A stretch of 64,000 nucleotides of DNA from Aquimarina sp042434915 (GTDB lineage Bacteria; Bacteroidota; Bacteroidia; Flavobacteriales; Flavobacteriaceae). The stretch lies in contig NZ_CP170198.1 in assembly GCF_042434915.1 (NCBI RefSeq), positions 3,604,369 to 3,668,368 on the forward strand, read 5' to 3'. Of the stretch, positions 1-9,270 are shown piece after piece. A program made the translations under genes and the position numbers. Within the stretch, counting starts at the first letter, position 1. Each line of letters begins with the position of its first letter. The notes under the pieces are model-generated. The model was not told the origin of the DNA, did not search any database, and was given only the letters and a program-made list of their open reading frames with translations.

Positions 1-620
1 TGGTTTAGACTGTGAGATTTTAAAAATCAATAATCTTAATAAGATTATAGTTAGAATAGAATCGCTAAAGCAAACTTTGATAGCCACCGTGCCTTCTAAC
101 CATCTTTCTATTATTTCAGCTACCGTATAAGTAACCTCATTTCTTATTTTATTTTCTTTTAGCTTAATTAGAAGTTCTCAAATCATATTTGAGTGTAGTC
201 GATGATCGGTCAAATATCTAATAATTTTACAATTAAAATTATATTATTTGTTTGAGAAGAGTATTTTAAACTCATAAATACTCTCTTTTTAATATTTTGA
301 TTTTCGCTTATTTGATTACTTCGGTTAATTTAAATATTAGATAGCTCATTATATCAAAAAATGCTGTAAATGGTTCAGCAAGTAAGTTTTAGCCAACTAT
401 AATTTATTTGAAATTACCATTTTATAAATGGAATGAGGTTTTGCACTTCTAGATTAAGCAAAATAAAAGAATGCATAGTCATAAAACCTCATTATTCCTA
501 ATTATGAATTTAAATTAAAATTAGTCCTTATCCATTTTAATTTTTGTCTTATCAATAATGAGGATGGATGATTTAATATTTGTGTTAGTAGATTTTAGGG
601 ATCGGTGAAAAAATAATAAT
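1..620. other. Leader region upstream of the biosynthetic operon, no convincing gene
   Basis: No complete gene is visible here. Two short open stretches compete at the left edge: a + strand frame from base 2 to a TAA at 128-130 (about 42 codons, no start in the window), which could be the 3' end of an upstream gene, and a minus-strand frame of similar length running off the left edge without a start codon. Neither could be assigned to a family. The region also holds a dyad at 177-193 (7-bp arms CTCAAAT/ATTTGAG, 3-nt loop) and a better hairpin followed by T residues at 258-290, listed separately. The promoter of the operon should lie between about 290 and 620. I found no exact match to the Bacteroidota -7 motif TAnnTTTG; TAATATTTG near 574-582 is one base too long in the spacer. 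Confidence 0.5.
258..290 (+). terminator. Possible intrinsic terminator of an upstream gene
   Basis: A perfect 9-bp stem, AGAGTATTT (258-266) with AAATACTCT (276-284), a 9-nt loop, and a run of five T at 286-290. The stem is AT-rich and therefore weak. It would fit termination of a + strand gene ending near base 130, upstream of the NRPS operon. Judged by eye only; no folding energy was computed. Confidence 0.35.
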
Positions 621-3600
621 ATGATACAAAAGAAAATAATTGCTAATTATTGGCGCAAAAAAATAAAAAATTTCTCTAAAAATACTTTGATGATTTCCAA
701 TTCATCAACAAATAGTATTTTAATTAAAAATGAAAGTTTATCCTATTTTTATAAACTAACCTCAGATAATCATATTGCCGAATTCACAATTTTTTTAACC
801 ATTTTCAACGCGCTTTTACAACGTTATTTTGGGGAATGTGATATGATCTTCTCAAATGATTTGATCCCTAGTGAAGATATTTCATTATTATATAGTTTTT
901 CTTCTATAAACAATAAAGTATTTAAACAGTTTCTTCAAGAAGTTAAGGAGGAAGTTCAGGATGTATACAAGCATAAAGATTATGATTTAGATATGTTTCA
1001 AGAAAAAGAATTTAGAAAACATACGCCTTACGGATTTTCTTATAATGGGATTAAAAATTATTCTTCTTCATTTTCATTGAACGTGACTAAGCAAGAAAAT
1101 AAGGATATTAGAATTTCTATACTTTTTTCAGAAAATTTTGTAAAGAAGGAGCTTGCAAGTCATTTCCTAAATAGATTTAGTATTTGGGTTAAAGAATTAG
1201 AAGAAATCATAGGAAAGCAGACTTCTCAAATCGAAATCGTATCCATAGAAGAAAAAGGAAAGCTTCTATCAGCTTTGAATACTTCAGAAAATTCCGATTT
1301 TTTATCTGATACAATTATTTCATTCTTTCAATCACAAGTTGCCAATATTCCAAATAATATTGCTATCGAGTATGAAGGGAAACAATTAACTTATGCCGAA
1401 CTTAATGATCAATCTAATCAATTAGCTCATTATCTATTAGAAAATGCTGCAGTATCCCCAGGTGATTTTGTTGGTGTAAAACTGACTAGGAGCGAAAAAT
1501 TATTAATTTCATTACTAGCAGTTCTTAAAACTGGAGCGACTTATGTACCTATAGATGTCAATTATCCAGAAGAAAGAATTGCTTTTATAGAAAACGATAG
1601 TGATTGCAAATTAGTTATTGATGAGAAAGAACTAAATAACTTTGAAAAAGCTCAAGCAAATTATCCAAAAGAAAGTATTCAATATGACCTAAAACCAAGC
1701 GATTTAGCATACATCATTTATACTTCAGGGACTACAGGAAACCCTAAAGGAGTAATGATTACTCATCAGAATGCAGTTGCTTTGATTAATTGGGCAAAGG
1801 AGGAATTTAAAAACACTATTCATGAGGTAGTATATGCTGCTACTTCTCATTGTTTTGATCTCTCTGTTTTTGAGTTATTTTATACGTTATCTGTAGGGAA
1901 GAAAATAAAATTACTAGATAACGCACTCGAAATAGGTAAATATTTAGAAAATGATACACAGGTATTACTAAATACGGTTCCTTCAAGTATTCGAAACGTA
2001 TTAGAAGAAGGGTATGATTTATCAAATGTAAGTGCTGTGAATTTGGCGGGAGAGCCTTTTCCAGTTGATATTGCGCAAAAGCTTTTAACTACAAAAGCTG
2101 AGGTTAGAAATCTATATGGACCATCTGAGGATACTACTTACAGTACATGCTATAAACTGTCAACTACAAAAGTATATACATCAATTCCTATAGGTAAGCC
2201 TATTACAAATACTCAAGTTTATATTTTAGATGAACATATGCAGTTATTACCGCCAGGAGCAATAGGTAAATTATATGTTTCTGGAACTGGAGTTGCACAA
2301 GGTTATTTGAATCGTCCAGAACTTACGGCTGAAAGTTTTATTGAAAACCCTTATTGCCAAGGAGAACGGATGTATGATACTGGGGATCTAGCAAGATGGT
2401 TACCAGATGGAAATATTGAATTCTTAGGGAGAAAAGATCATCAGGTAAAATTGAGAGGGTATCGTATAGAATTAGGAGAAATAGAAAATTCTATATCAGC
2501 GTTTTCTGAGGATATTTTGCAAGCTGTTGTGGCTATTAAAACAGTTAAGAAAGAAGATGTTTTAATTGGTTATTATGTAGAAAATAGTGTTGTCGATACA
2601 TCTCAATTAAGAACTCATTTAAGTAAGCAACTGCCATCATATATGATTCCCAATTATTTTATTGTGATAGATTCTGTTCCACTCACTCCCAATGGAAAAG
2701 TGAATAAAAAAGCTTTGCCAGAAATTACTTTTACTAATGCTGTTAAAAAGGATTATGTAGTACCAAGAGATAGAGAAGAGGAAGAATTGGTAAGAATATG
2801 GGAAGAAGTATTGGGTATTGACAATATTGGTATTGAAGATCACTTTTTTGAATTGGGAGGCCATAGTTTGATGATTTCACAAATCATTAATCGTATCCAA
2901 AAGGAAATGGATAAAAGTGTTCCCTTCAAGGTGTTCTACACTGATCCTACCATTAAAAAATTGCGAGATGTATTAAAAAATCAGAATTTTTCATCTATAA
3001 ATAAGGCACCTGAATCAGATTACTATCCAGTAACCCCTTCTCAACAAAGATTGTGGTTTTTAAGTCAATTTAAAGAAGGTAGTCAAGCATATTGTATAAC
3101 AGGTGCTGTAACTTTAGATGGTAACATAGATGTAGGGGATTTTGAAAAAGCATTCAAACACATAATTGATCGGCACGAAATACTGCGTACTTATTTTAAA
3201 AACAATGAAGAAGGAACTTTAAAACAATATATAGTTCCGACATCGAATCTGGAATTTAATTTGTATGTAAAGGATTTTTCAGAATTGCCATTATCCGATC
3301 AATCGATAGAAGAGTATATAAAGGATGAACAAACTAAAAAATATGATTTGAGCAAAGCTCCTTTATTAAGAGCTTCACTTTTAAAAAAGGGGAATAACAG
3401 TTTTGTATTTTTCTTATCAATGCATCATATTATTAGTGATGGTTGGTCAATAGAAATTTTTACTTCAGAGGTTATCCAAGGATATAGACAGTTGCAGTTA
3501 GGGAAAGCTTTAAAATTACCAGACTTACCAATACAATTCAAGGATTATGCGGTTTGGTTAGCAGAGACGAATACGATAAGCTCGCAAAAGAAATCAAAAG

Positions 3601-6600
3601 AATATTGGTTAAATGTTTTTGAAGGAGAACTTCCAGTTTTAGAGTTGCCAGGTTTTATAAATCGCCCGTTGATTAAAACATATTCTGGTAAAGTTTTAAA
3701 TTATCGATATTCAAAAGAAGTTTTGTTGCAATTAAAAGATTTTTCACAAAAAAATCAAGCAACATTATTTATGACTTTGATGGCATCTACAAAGATCTTA
3801 CTATCTAAATATAGTAATCAAAAAGATATTATCATTGGTACACCAATAGCTGGTAGAGAACACCCAGACTTAGAGTCCCAAATAGGATTGTATTTAAATA
3901 CATTAGCAATACGAACACAATTAACAGAACTGGATAGTTTTTTAGATGCACTTAAAAAAGAAAAACAACAATTGTTAGCAGGATATTCCTATCAGGAATA
4001 TCCTTTTGATCAGCTAGTAAATCAGCTTAATTTAAAAAGAAATACTTCAAGATCACCACTTTTTGATGTGATGATAGTATTACATAATCAAAAACAATTA
4101 TCTAGTTTTAGAAACAGAAAAGAACTCACAGGTATTGCGATAGAGGAGTTTAAAATAAAACAAGAAACTTCTCAGTTTGATTTGTCCTTTACCTTTATTG
4201 AAAAAAACGAAGATTTAGCATTAGAGATATGTTACAATACAGATATTTATGAAGAATCTTTTATAGAATCTATCTTTTCTCATTTAGAAAACATATTTAA
4301 ACAAGTATTAGTTTTTCCGAATATTCAAATAAAAGATATTGATTTATTAACCACTGAAGAAAAACAAGAAATATTAGTAAATTTTAATGGCAATGATGCA
4401 GAATATCCAAAAGATAAAACCATAGTTGATTTATTTAAAGATCAGGCAAAAAAAACTCCAGATGCAGTAGCTTTAATTTTTGAAGATAAAAAACTTACAT
4501 ATAAAAAACTAGATGAAGAGTCAAATCGTTTGGCTAATTATTTATTATCTAATTATAAAATAGAAACAGAAGATCTGATAGGTATAAAATTAGATCGTAG
4601 TGAGTTATCTGTTATAGCTTTATTAGCGGTTTTGAAAACAGGAGGAGCATATGTACCAATAGATCCAGATTACCCACAATCACGAATTGAATATGTTGAA
4701 AAAGATTGTGATTGTAGGTTAACCATTGATAAAACTTTGCTTGAAGCTTTTAATAAAGCACAAAATAACACAAATATTCTTCATGAAGTATGTATTAAGC
4801 CAAATAATTTGGCCTATGTGATTTACACTTCTGGATCAACTGGAAAACCTAAAGGAATTTTAATAGAGCATCAACCCGTAGTAAGGTTAGTGAAAAACAC
4901 TAATTACATTAAAATTAACGATGAGGATAAAGTTTTAGGACTATCCAGTTTTTCTTTTGATGGTTCTACGTTCGATGTTTTCATGCCTCTTTTGCATGGA
5001 GCAACTATGGTTATATCTTCAAAAAATATCTTCTTAGATTTCAATGAATTTGAGGATTTATTGATAAAGCAAAGTATAACTAGTTTTTTTATTACAACCG
5101 CTTTATTTAATACTATTGTTGAATCAGAATTAGAATCAATTAAAAGTTTAAAATATGTATTGTTTGGAGGAGAACAAGTATCTGTAAGACACGTAAGACG
5201 ATTTAAGGAGTTATATCCTAATGTTAAACTTCATCATGTATATGGGCCAACAGAAAATACAACATATTCTACCTATTATCCTGTAAACAATATTCCTGAA
5301 AATATACAAACGATCCCTATTGGGAAAGGAATATCTAATAGTACTTGTTATATTTTAGATAATAATCGCAGACTAGTTTCGATAGGAGTAATAGGAGAAA
5401 TTTATTTAGGAGGTGATGGTTTGGCAAGAGGCTATCTAAATAGAGAAGATTTAACTACAAGAAAATTTGTTCCCCACCCCTTTCAACCTGGAAAACGATT
5501 GTATAGAACGGGTGATTTGGCAAGATGGACACTTGATGGATTAATCGAATTTGTAGGGAGAATAGATGATCAGGTAAAAATAAGAGGATATCGAATTGAG
5601 TTAGGAGAGATCGAGAATGTTTTATTATCACAGTCAGGAATACGTCAAGCTGTAGTTGTGGTTAAGAAACAAGAGATAGGTTTAGCGCTAGTTGCCTATA
5701 TTGTTTCAGAATCAGATTTGGATAAGAAAGAATTAAAAGTGAAGCTCAGTAGAGATCTTCCAGGGTATATGCTGCCAAATTACTATGTACTATTAGATGC
5801 AATTCCATTAACTCCAAATGGAAAAGTTGATAAAAATAATTTACCAGAGACTACAGGAGAGAATATCCTGAAACATGAATATATAGCTCCCAGAACAACA
5901 ACAGAAAAAGAGATTGCATCGATATGGCAAGATGTTTTACATCTAGAACAGATTGGTGTTACAGATAATTTCTTTGAATTAGGAGGGCATAGTTTAATGA
6001 TTTCTCAAATTATTAATCGTATCTATAAAAATATGGGTAAGAATATTTCGTATTCCTTATTCTATAATAATTCGACTATAGAAAAATTATGTAACACATT
6101 AAAAGACCAAGAATTTTTATCTATAGATTGTGCAGAAGAATCCGATTTTTACCCTACCACGCCTTCACAACAAAGGTTATGGTTTTTAAGCCAATTTAAA
6201 GAAGGTACTCAAGCATATCATATAACAGGTGCAGTGGCTTTAGAAGGGGGTATTAATGTTAACCATTTTGTCAGAGCTTTTAACTATGTGATTGATCGTC
6301 ATGAAATATTACGTACCTGTTTTAAAAACAATGATAATGGCGTTTTACATCAGTATATTGTTCCTACAGTAGATTTGGATCTTAACTTATCCATAAAAGA
6401 TTTTTCTGAATCAATATCGCCAGATAAGTCTATCGAGGAGTATATAAAAGAAGAACAAAATATTCCTTACGATTTATCCAAAGCACCTTTATTAAAAGCG
6501 TCATTATTAAAAAGAGGAAATAATCATTATGTATTTTTCTTATCGATGCATCATATTATAAGTGATGGGTGGTCAATAGAGATTTTAACTTCAGAAATTC

Positions 6601-9266
6601 TAGAGGGATACAGGTTGTTACAATCAGAGCAAGTTTTGAAATTACCAGATCTATCCATACAGTTTAAAGATTATGCAGTTTGGTTGTCAAGAACAAATAC
6701 TATAAGTTCACAAAAGGAGTCAAAAGAATATTGGTTAGATGTTTTTCAAGGAGAATTACCAGTATTGGAGTTGCCAAGTTTTAAAAAACGACCGTTGATA
6801 AAAACGTATTCAGGTAATGTGTTGACTTATAATTACTCAGAAAAAGTTTTGTCGAGATTGAAACATTTTTCACAAATACATCAAGCTACATTATTTATGA
6901 CTTTGATGTCTGGGGTAAAAACGTTACTTTATAGATACAGTAATCAAAAAGATATTATTGTTGGTACACCTATTGCGGGTAGAGAACATCCCGATTTAGA
7001 ATCTCAGATAGGATTATATCTTAATACATTAGCAATCCGAACACAATTTGATGAAAAGGACAGCTTTTTGAATGTACTCCAGAAAGAAAAACAACATTTA
7101 TTAGATGCATACTCATACCAGGATTATCCTTTTGATTTACTTGTAGAGCAACTTAATTTAAATAGGGACACTTCTAGATCACCATTGTTTGATGTAATGG
7201 TAGTGTTGCAAAATCAACAACAATTATCTGGTTTTCAGCATAAAAAATCGATAGAAGGACTGGCTATAAAGGAGTTTAATCTAGGTTCGGAGTCTTCTCA
7301 ATTTGATTTGTCTTTTGCTTTTATAGAGAAAGAAGAAAATCTATCATTAAGTATTTCATATAATACAGATATTTATGAAAAACCTTTTGTAGAAGGTGTT
7401 TTCTCACATTTAGAACAAGTTTTTTTACAGATACTATCTTCACCTTCCATACCATTAAAAGCAATAGGATTACTTACAATAGATGAAAAACAAATTATTT
7501 TATCAGAATTTAATAGTACAAAGATTGTTTATGATACAGACAAGACAATAGTAGATTTATTTGAAGAACAGGTTGTAAAGACACCAGATGATATTGCTAT
7601 TGAGTATGAAGGTGAATTGTTAACATATAGTATGCTTAACGAAAAATCCAATCAGTTAGCTCATTACTTAAGAAAAAAAGCAGGCATAACCGAAAACGAT
7701 TTTGTTGGAGTCAAGATAGCAAGGAGTGAAAAATTGTTAATTACTTTATTAGCAGTACTCAAATTAGGAGCAGCTTATGTTCCAATAGATATAAATTATC
7801 CTCAGGACAGAATTAATTATATAGAAAAAGATAGTAATTGTAAATTAGTAATTGATGAGGATGAGTTAATCCATTTCCAACAAAATCGAAAAAAATACGC
7901 CAAAGAAAACATAGATCGTACTATAAAACCGGGCGATCTGGCATATGTTATTTACACTTCAGGAACTACAGGGAGTCCCAAAGGGGTTATGATTAGACAT
8001 CAGAATGCCGTTGCTTTAATTAATTGGGCAAAGGAGGAATTTAAAAATACTGATTTCAATGTAGTTTATGCTTCGACATCACATTGTTTTGATCTCTCTA
8101 TTTTCGAATTATTTTATACACTATCTGTAAGTAAGAAAATAAAATTGCTTGATAGCGCATTAGAAATAGGTAAGCACTTAAAAAAAGATACTAAGGTATT
8201 ACTAAACACGGTTCCATCTAGTATTAGAAATGTATTAGACCAAGAGTATGATTTAACTAATGTAAGTGCAATTAATTTAGCAGGAGAGGCTTTTCCTGTG
8301 GATATTGCTCAAAAGCTCTTAGCATATAATGCAGAGATTAGAAATCTTTATGGACCATCGGAAGACACTACATATAGTACATGTTATAAATTATCAAATA
8401 CGAAGACGTATAGGTCAATTCCGATAGGAAAACCAATAACAAATACTCAAACTTATATTTTGGGAGAATGTATGCAATTATTACCAATAGGAGTTGCGGG
8501 TAAACTTTATGTTTCTGGAGATGGATTGGCCAGTGGTTATCTAAATCACGATAAGTTAACGTCAGAAAAATTTTTAGAAAGTCCTTTTTTGAAAAATGAA
8601 CGAATTTATGATACAGGAGATTTAGCAAGATGGCTACCAGATGGTACTATAGAGTTTTTAGGCAGAAAGGATAATCAGGTAAAAGTAAGAGGTTATCGTA
8701 TAGAACTAGAAGAAATAGAGCATGTTTTACAAGAAGAAAGTAGTATAAATCATGCAGTAGTTCTGATAAAAGAACTATTAGGAGAAAAATATGTTGTGGC
8801 TTACCTTACAGGAAAAGACATAGAGATTAAACAGGTACGTCATTACTTATCAAAAAAACTTCCTGGTTATATGATCCCTACTCATTATTTGATTGTAGAT
8901 TCCATACCATTAACTCCCAATGGTAAAATAGATAAAAATCAGTTATTAGCATTAGAGGTCACTAAAATTAATATAACAAACTACCTAGCACCAGAAAATG
9001 ATATAGAAAAACAATTAGTTACTATCTGGGAAGAAGTATTAGGGGTATCAAAAATAGGGATTACAAGTGATTTTTTTGAATTAGGTGGGCATAGCTTAAA
9101 AGCTACTCAGATATTATCAATAATACATAAAGAATTTGGTGTATCCATAAATATTCAAGAATTATTTACACACCCTACAATTCAAAATCTGGCGATTAGT
9201 ATTGAAAATGCCAAATGGTTTCAAGAAGTAGATTATGATCAATCAACTCAAAAAATCATCATATAA
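621..9266 (+). CDS. Trimodular NRPS (half-C)-A-T-C-A-T-C-A-T, predicted Ala, Ile/Val, Ala
   Basis: A 2881-residue assembly-line protein. Residues 1-230 resemble only the C-terminal lobe of a condensation domain (start NYWRKKI); no HHxxxDG motif is present, so this part should not make bonds alone. Then A1 (about 232-705), carrier T1 (GGHS, Ser749), C2 (about 800-1235, HHIISDG at 935), A2 (about 1268-1745), T2 (Ser1791), C3 (about 1843-2280, HHIISDG at 1977), A3 (about 2310-2780) and T3 (Ser2825). Specificity residues read by eye: A1 and A3 DLFNNALTYK, the code I know for Ala in microcystin synthetase; A2 DGFFLGVTYK, close to Ile/Val codes. Both C domains are of the LCL-looking type. There is no release domain, so the chain must pass to the next protein. 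The following ORF overlaps this stop codon. A1 and A3 are very alike, suggesting module duplication. Confidence 0.95.
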   Translation: MIQKKIIANYWRKKIKNFSKNTLMISNSSTNSILIKNESLSYFYKLTSDNHIAEFTIFLTIFNALLQRYFGECDMIFSNDLIPSEDISLLYSFSSINNKVFKQFLQEVKEEVQDVYKHKDYDLDMFQEKEFRKHTPYGFSYNGIKNYSSSFSLNVTKQENKDIRISILFSENFVKKELASHFLNRFSIWVKELEEIIGKQTSQIEIVSIEEKGKLLSALNTSENSDFLSDTIISFFQSQVANIPNNIAIEYEGKQLTYAELNDQSNQLAHYLLENAAVSPGDFVGVKLTRSEKLLISLLAVLKTGATYVPIDVNYPEERIAFIENDSDCKLVIDEKELNNFEKAQANYPKESIQYDLKPSDLAYIIYTSGTTGNPKGVMITHQNAVALINWAKEEFKNTIHEVVYAATSHCFDLSVFELFYTLSVGKKIKLLDNALEIGKYLENDTQVLLNTVPSSIRNVLEEGYDLSNVSAVNLAGEPFPVDIAQKLLTTKAEVRNLYGPSEDTTYSTCYKLSTTKVYTSIPIGKPITNTQVYILDEHMQLLPPGAIGKLYVSGTGVAQGYLNRPELTAESFIENPYCQGERMYDTGDLARWLPDGNIEFLGRKDHQVKLRGYRIELGEIENSISAFSEDILQAVVAIKTVKKEDVLIGYYVENSVVDTSQLRTHLSKQLPSYMIPNYFIVIDSVPLTPNGKVNKKALPEITFTNAVKKDYVVPRDREEEELVRIWEEVLGIDNIGIEDHFFELGGHSLMISQIINRIQKEMDKSVPFKVFYTDPTIKKLRDVLKNQNFSSINKAPESDYYPVTPSQQRLWFLSQFKEGSQAYCITGAVTLDGNIDVGDFEKAFKHIIDRHEILRTYFKNNEEGTLKQYIVPTSNLEFNLYVKDFSELPLSDQSIEEYIKDEQTKKYDLSKAPLLRASLLKKGNNSFVFFLSMHHIISDGWSIEIFTSEVIQGYRQLQLGKALKLPDLPIQFKDYAVWLAETNTISSQKKSKEYWLNVFEGELPVLELPGFINRPLIKTYSGKVLNYRYSKEVLLQLKDFSQKNQATLFMTLMASTKILLSKYSNQKDIIIGTPIAGREHPDLESQIGLYLNTLAIRTQLTELDSFLDALKKEKQQLLAGYSYQEYPFDQLVNQLNLKRNTSRSPLFDVMIVLHNQKQLSSFRNRKELTGIAIEEFKIKQETSQFDLSFTFIEKNEDLALEICYNTDIYEESFIESIFSHLENIFKQVLVFPNIQIKDIDLLTTEEKQEILVNFNGNDAEYPKDKTIVDLFKDQAKKTPDAVALIFEDKKLTYKKLDEESNRLANYLLSNYKIETEDLIGIKLDRSELSVIALLAVLKTGGAYVPIDPDYPQSRIEYVEKDCDCRLTIDKTLLEAFNKAQNNTNILHEVCIKPNNLAYVIYTSGSTGKPKGILIEHQPVVRLVKNTNYIKINDEDKVLGLSSFSFDGSTFDVFMPLLHGATMVISSKNIFLDFNEFEDLLIKQSITSFFITTALFNTIVESELESIKSLKYVLFGGEQVSVRHVRRFKELYPNVKLHHVYGPTENTTYSTYYPVNNIPENIQTIPIGKGISNSTCYILDNNRRLVSIGVIGEIYLGGDGLARGYLNREDLTTRKFVPHPFQPGKRLYRTGDLARWTLDGLIEFVGRIDDQVKIRGYRIELGEIENVLLSQSGIRQAVVVVKKQEIGLALVAYIVSESDLDKKELKVKLSRDLPGYMLPNYYVLLDAIPLTPNGKVDKNNLPETTGENILKHEYIAPRTTTEKEIASIWQDVLHLEQIGVTDNFFELGGHSLMISQIINRIYKNMGKNISYSLFYNNSTIEKLCNTLKDQEFLSIDCAEESDFYPTTPSQQRLWFLSQFKEGTQAYHITGAVALEGGINVNHFVRAFNYVIDRHEILRTCFKNNDNGVLHQYIVPTVDLDLNLSIKDFSESISPDKSIEEYIKEEQNIPYDLSKAPLLKASLLKRGNNHYVFFLSMHHIISDGWSIEILTSEILEGYRLLQSEQVLKLPDLSIQFKDYAVWLSRTNTISSQKESKEYWLDVFQGELPVLELPSFKKRPLIKTYSGNVLTYNYSEKVLSRLKHFSQIHQATLFMTLMSGVKTLLYRYSNQKDIIVGTPIAGREHPDLESQIGLYLNTLAIRTQFDEKDSFLNVLQKEKQHLLDAYSYQDYPFDLLVEQLNLNRDTSRSPLFDVMVVLQNQQQLSGFQHKKSIEGLAIKEFNLGSESSQFDLSFAFIEKEENLSLSISYNTDIYEKPFVEGVFSHLEQVFLQILSSPSIPLKAIGLLTIDEKQIILSEFNSTKIVYDTDKTIVDLFEEQVVKTPDDIAIEYEGELLTYSMLNEKSNQLAHYLRKKAGITENDFVGVKIARSEKLLITLLAVLKLGAAYVPIDINYPQDRINYIEKDSNCKLVIDEDELIHFQQNRKKYAKENIDRTIKPGDLAYVIYTSGTTGSPKGVMIRHQNAVALINWAKEEFKNTDFNVVYASTSHCFDLSIFELFYTLSVSKKIKLLDSALEIGKHLKKDTKVLLNTVPSSIRNVLDQEYDLTNVSAINLAGEAFPVDIAQKLLAYNAEIRNLYGPSEDTTYSTCYKLSNTKTYRSIPIGKPITNTQTYILGECMQLLPIGVAGKLYVSGDGLASGYLNHDKLTSEKFLESPFLKNERIYDTGDLARWLPDGTIEFLGRKDNQVKVRGYRIELEEIEHVLQEESSINHAVVLIKELLGEKYVVAYLTGKDIEIKQVRHYLSKKLPGYMIPTHYLIVDSIPLTPNGKIDKNQLLALEVTKINITNYLAPENDIEKQLVTIWEEVLGVSKIGITSDFFELGGHSLKATQILSIIHKEFGVSINIQELFTHPTIQNLAISIENAKWFQEVDYDQSTQKIII

Positions 9267-9270
9267 AATA

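Noticed and set aside
1..180. Open frames on both strands at the left edge (+ frame ending at 130; minus frame entering from about 180)
   Set aside because: Both are short, lack a start in the window and match no family I recognise; they overlap each other, so at most one can be real.
177..193. Dyad CTCAAAT-CAT-ATTTGAG as a terminator
   Set aside because: No T-run follows on either strand; kept only as a note in the leader region.
1840..2864. Minus-strand open frames inside the NRPS genes
   Set aside because: These and all other minus-strand frames lie opposite clear NRPS/PKS domains and encode low-complexity, hydrophobic or basic peptides; they are shadows.
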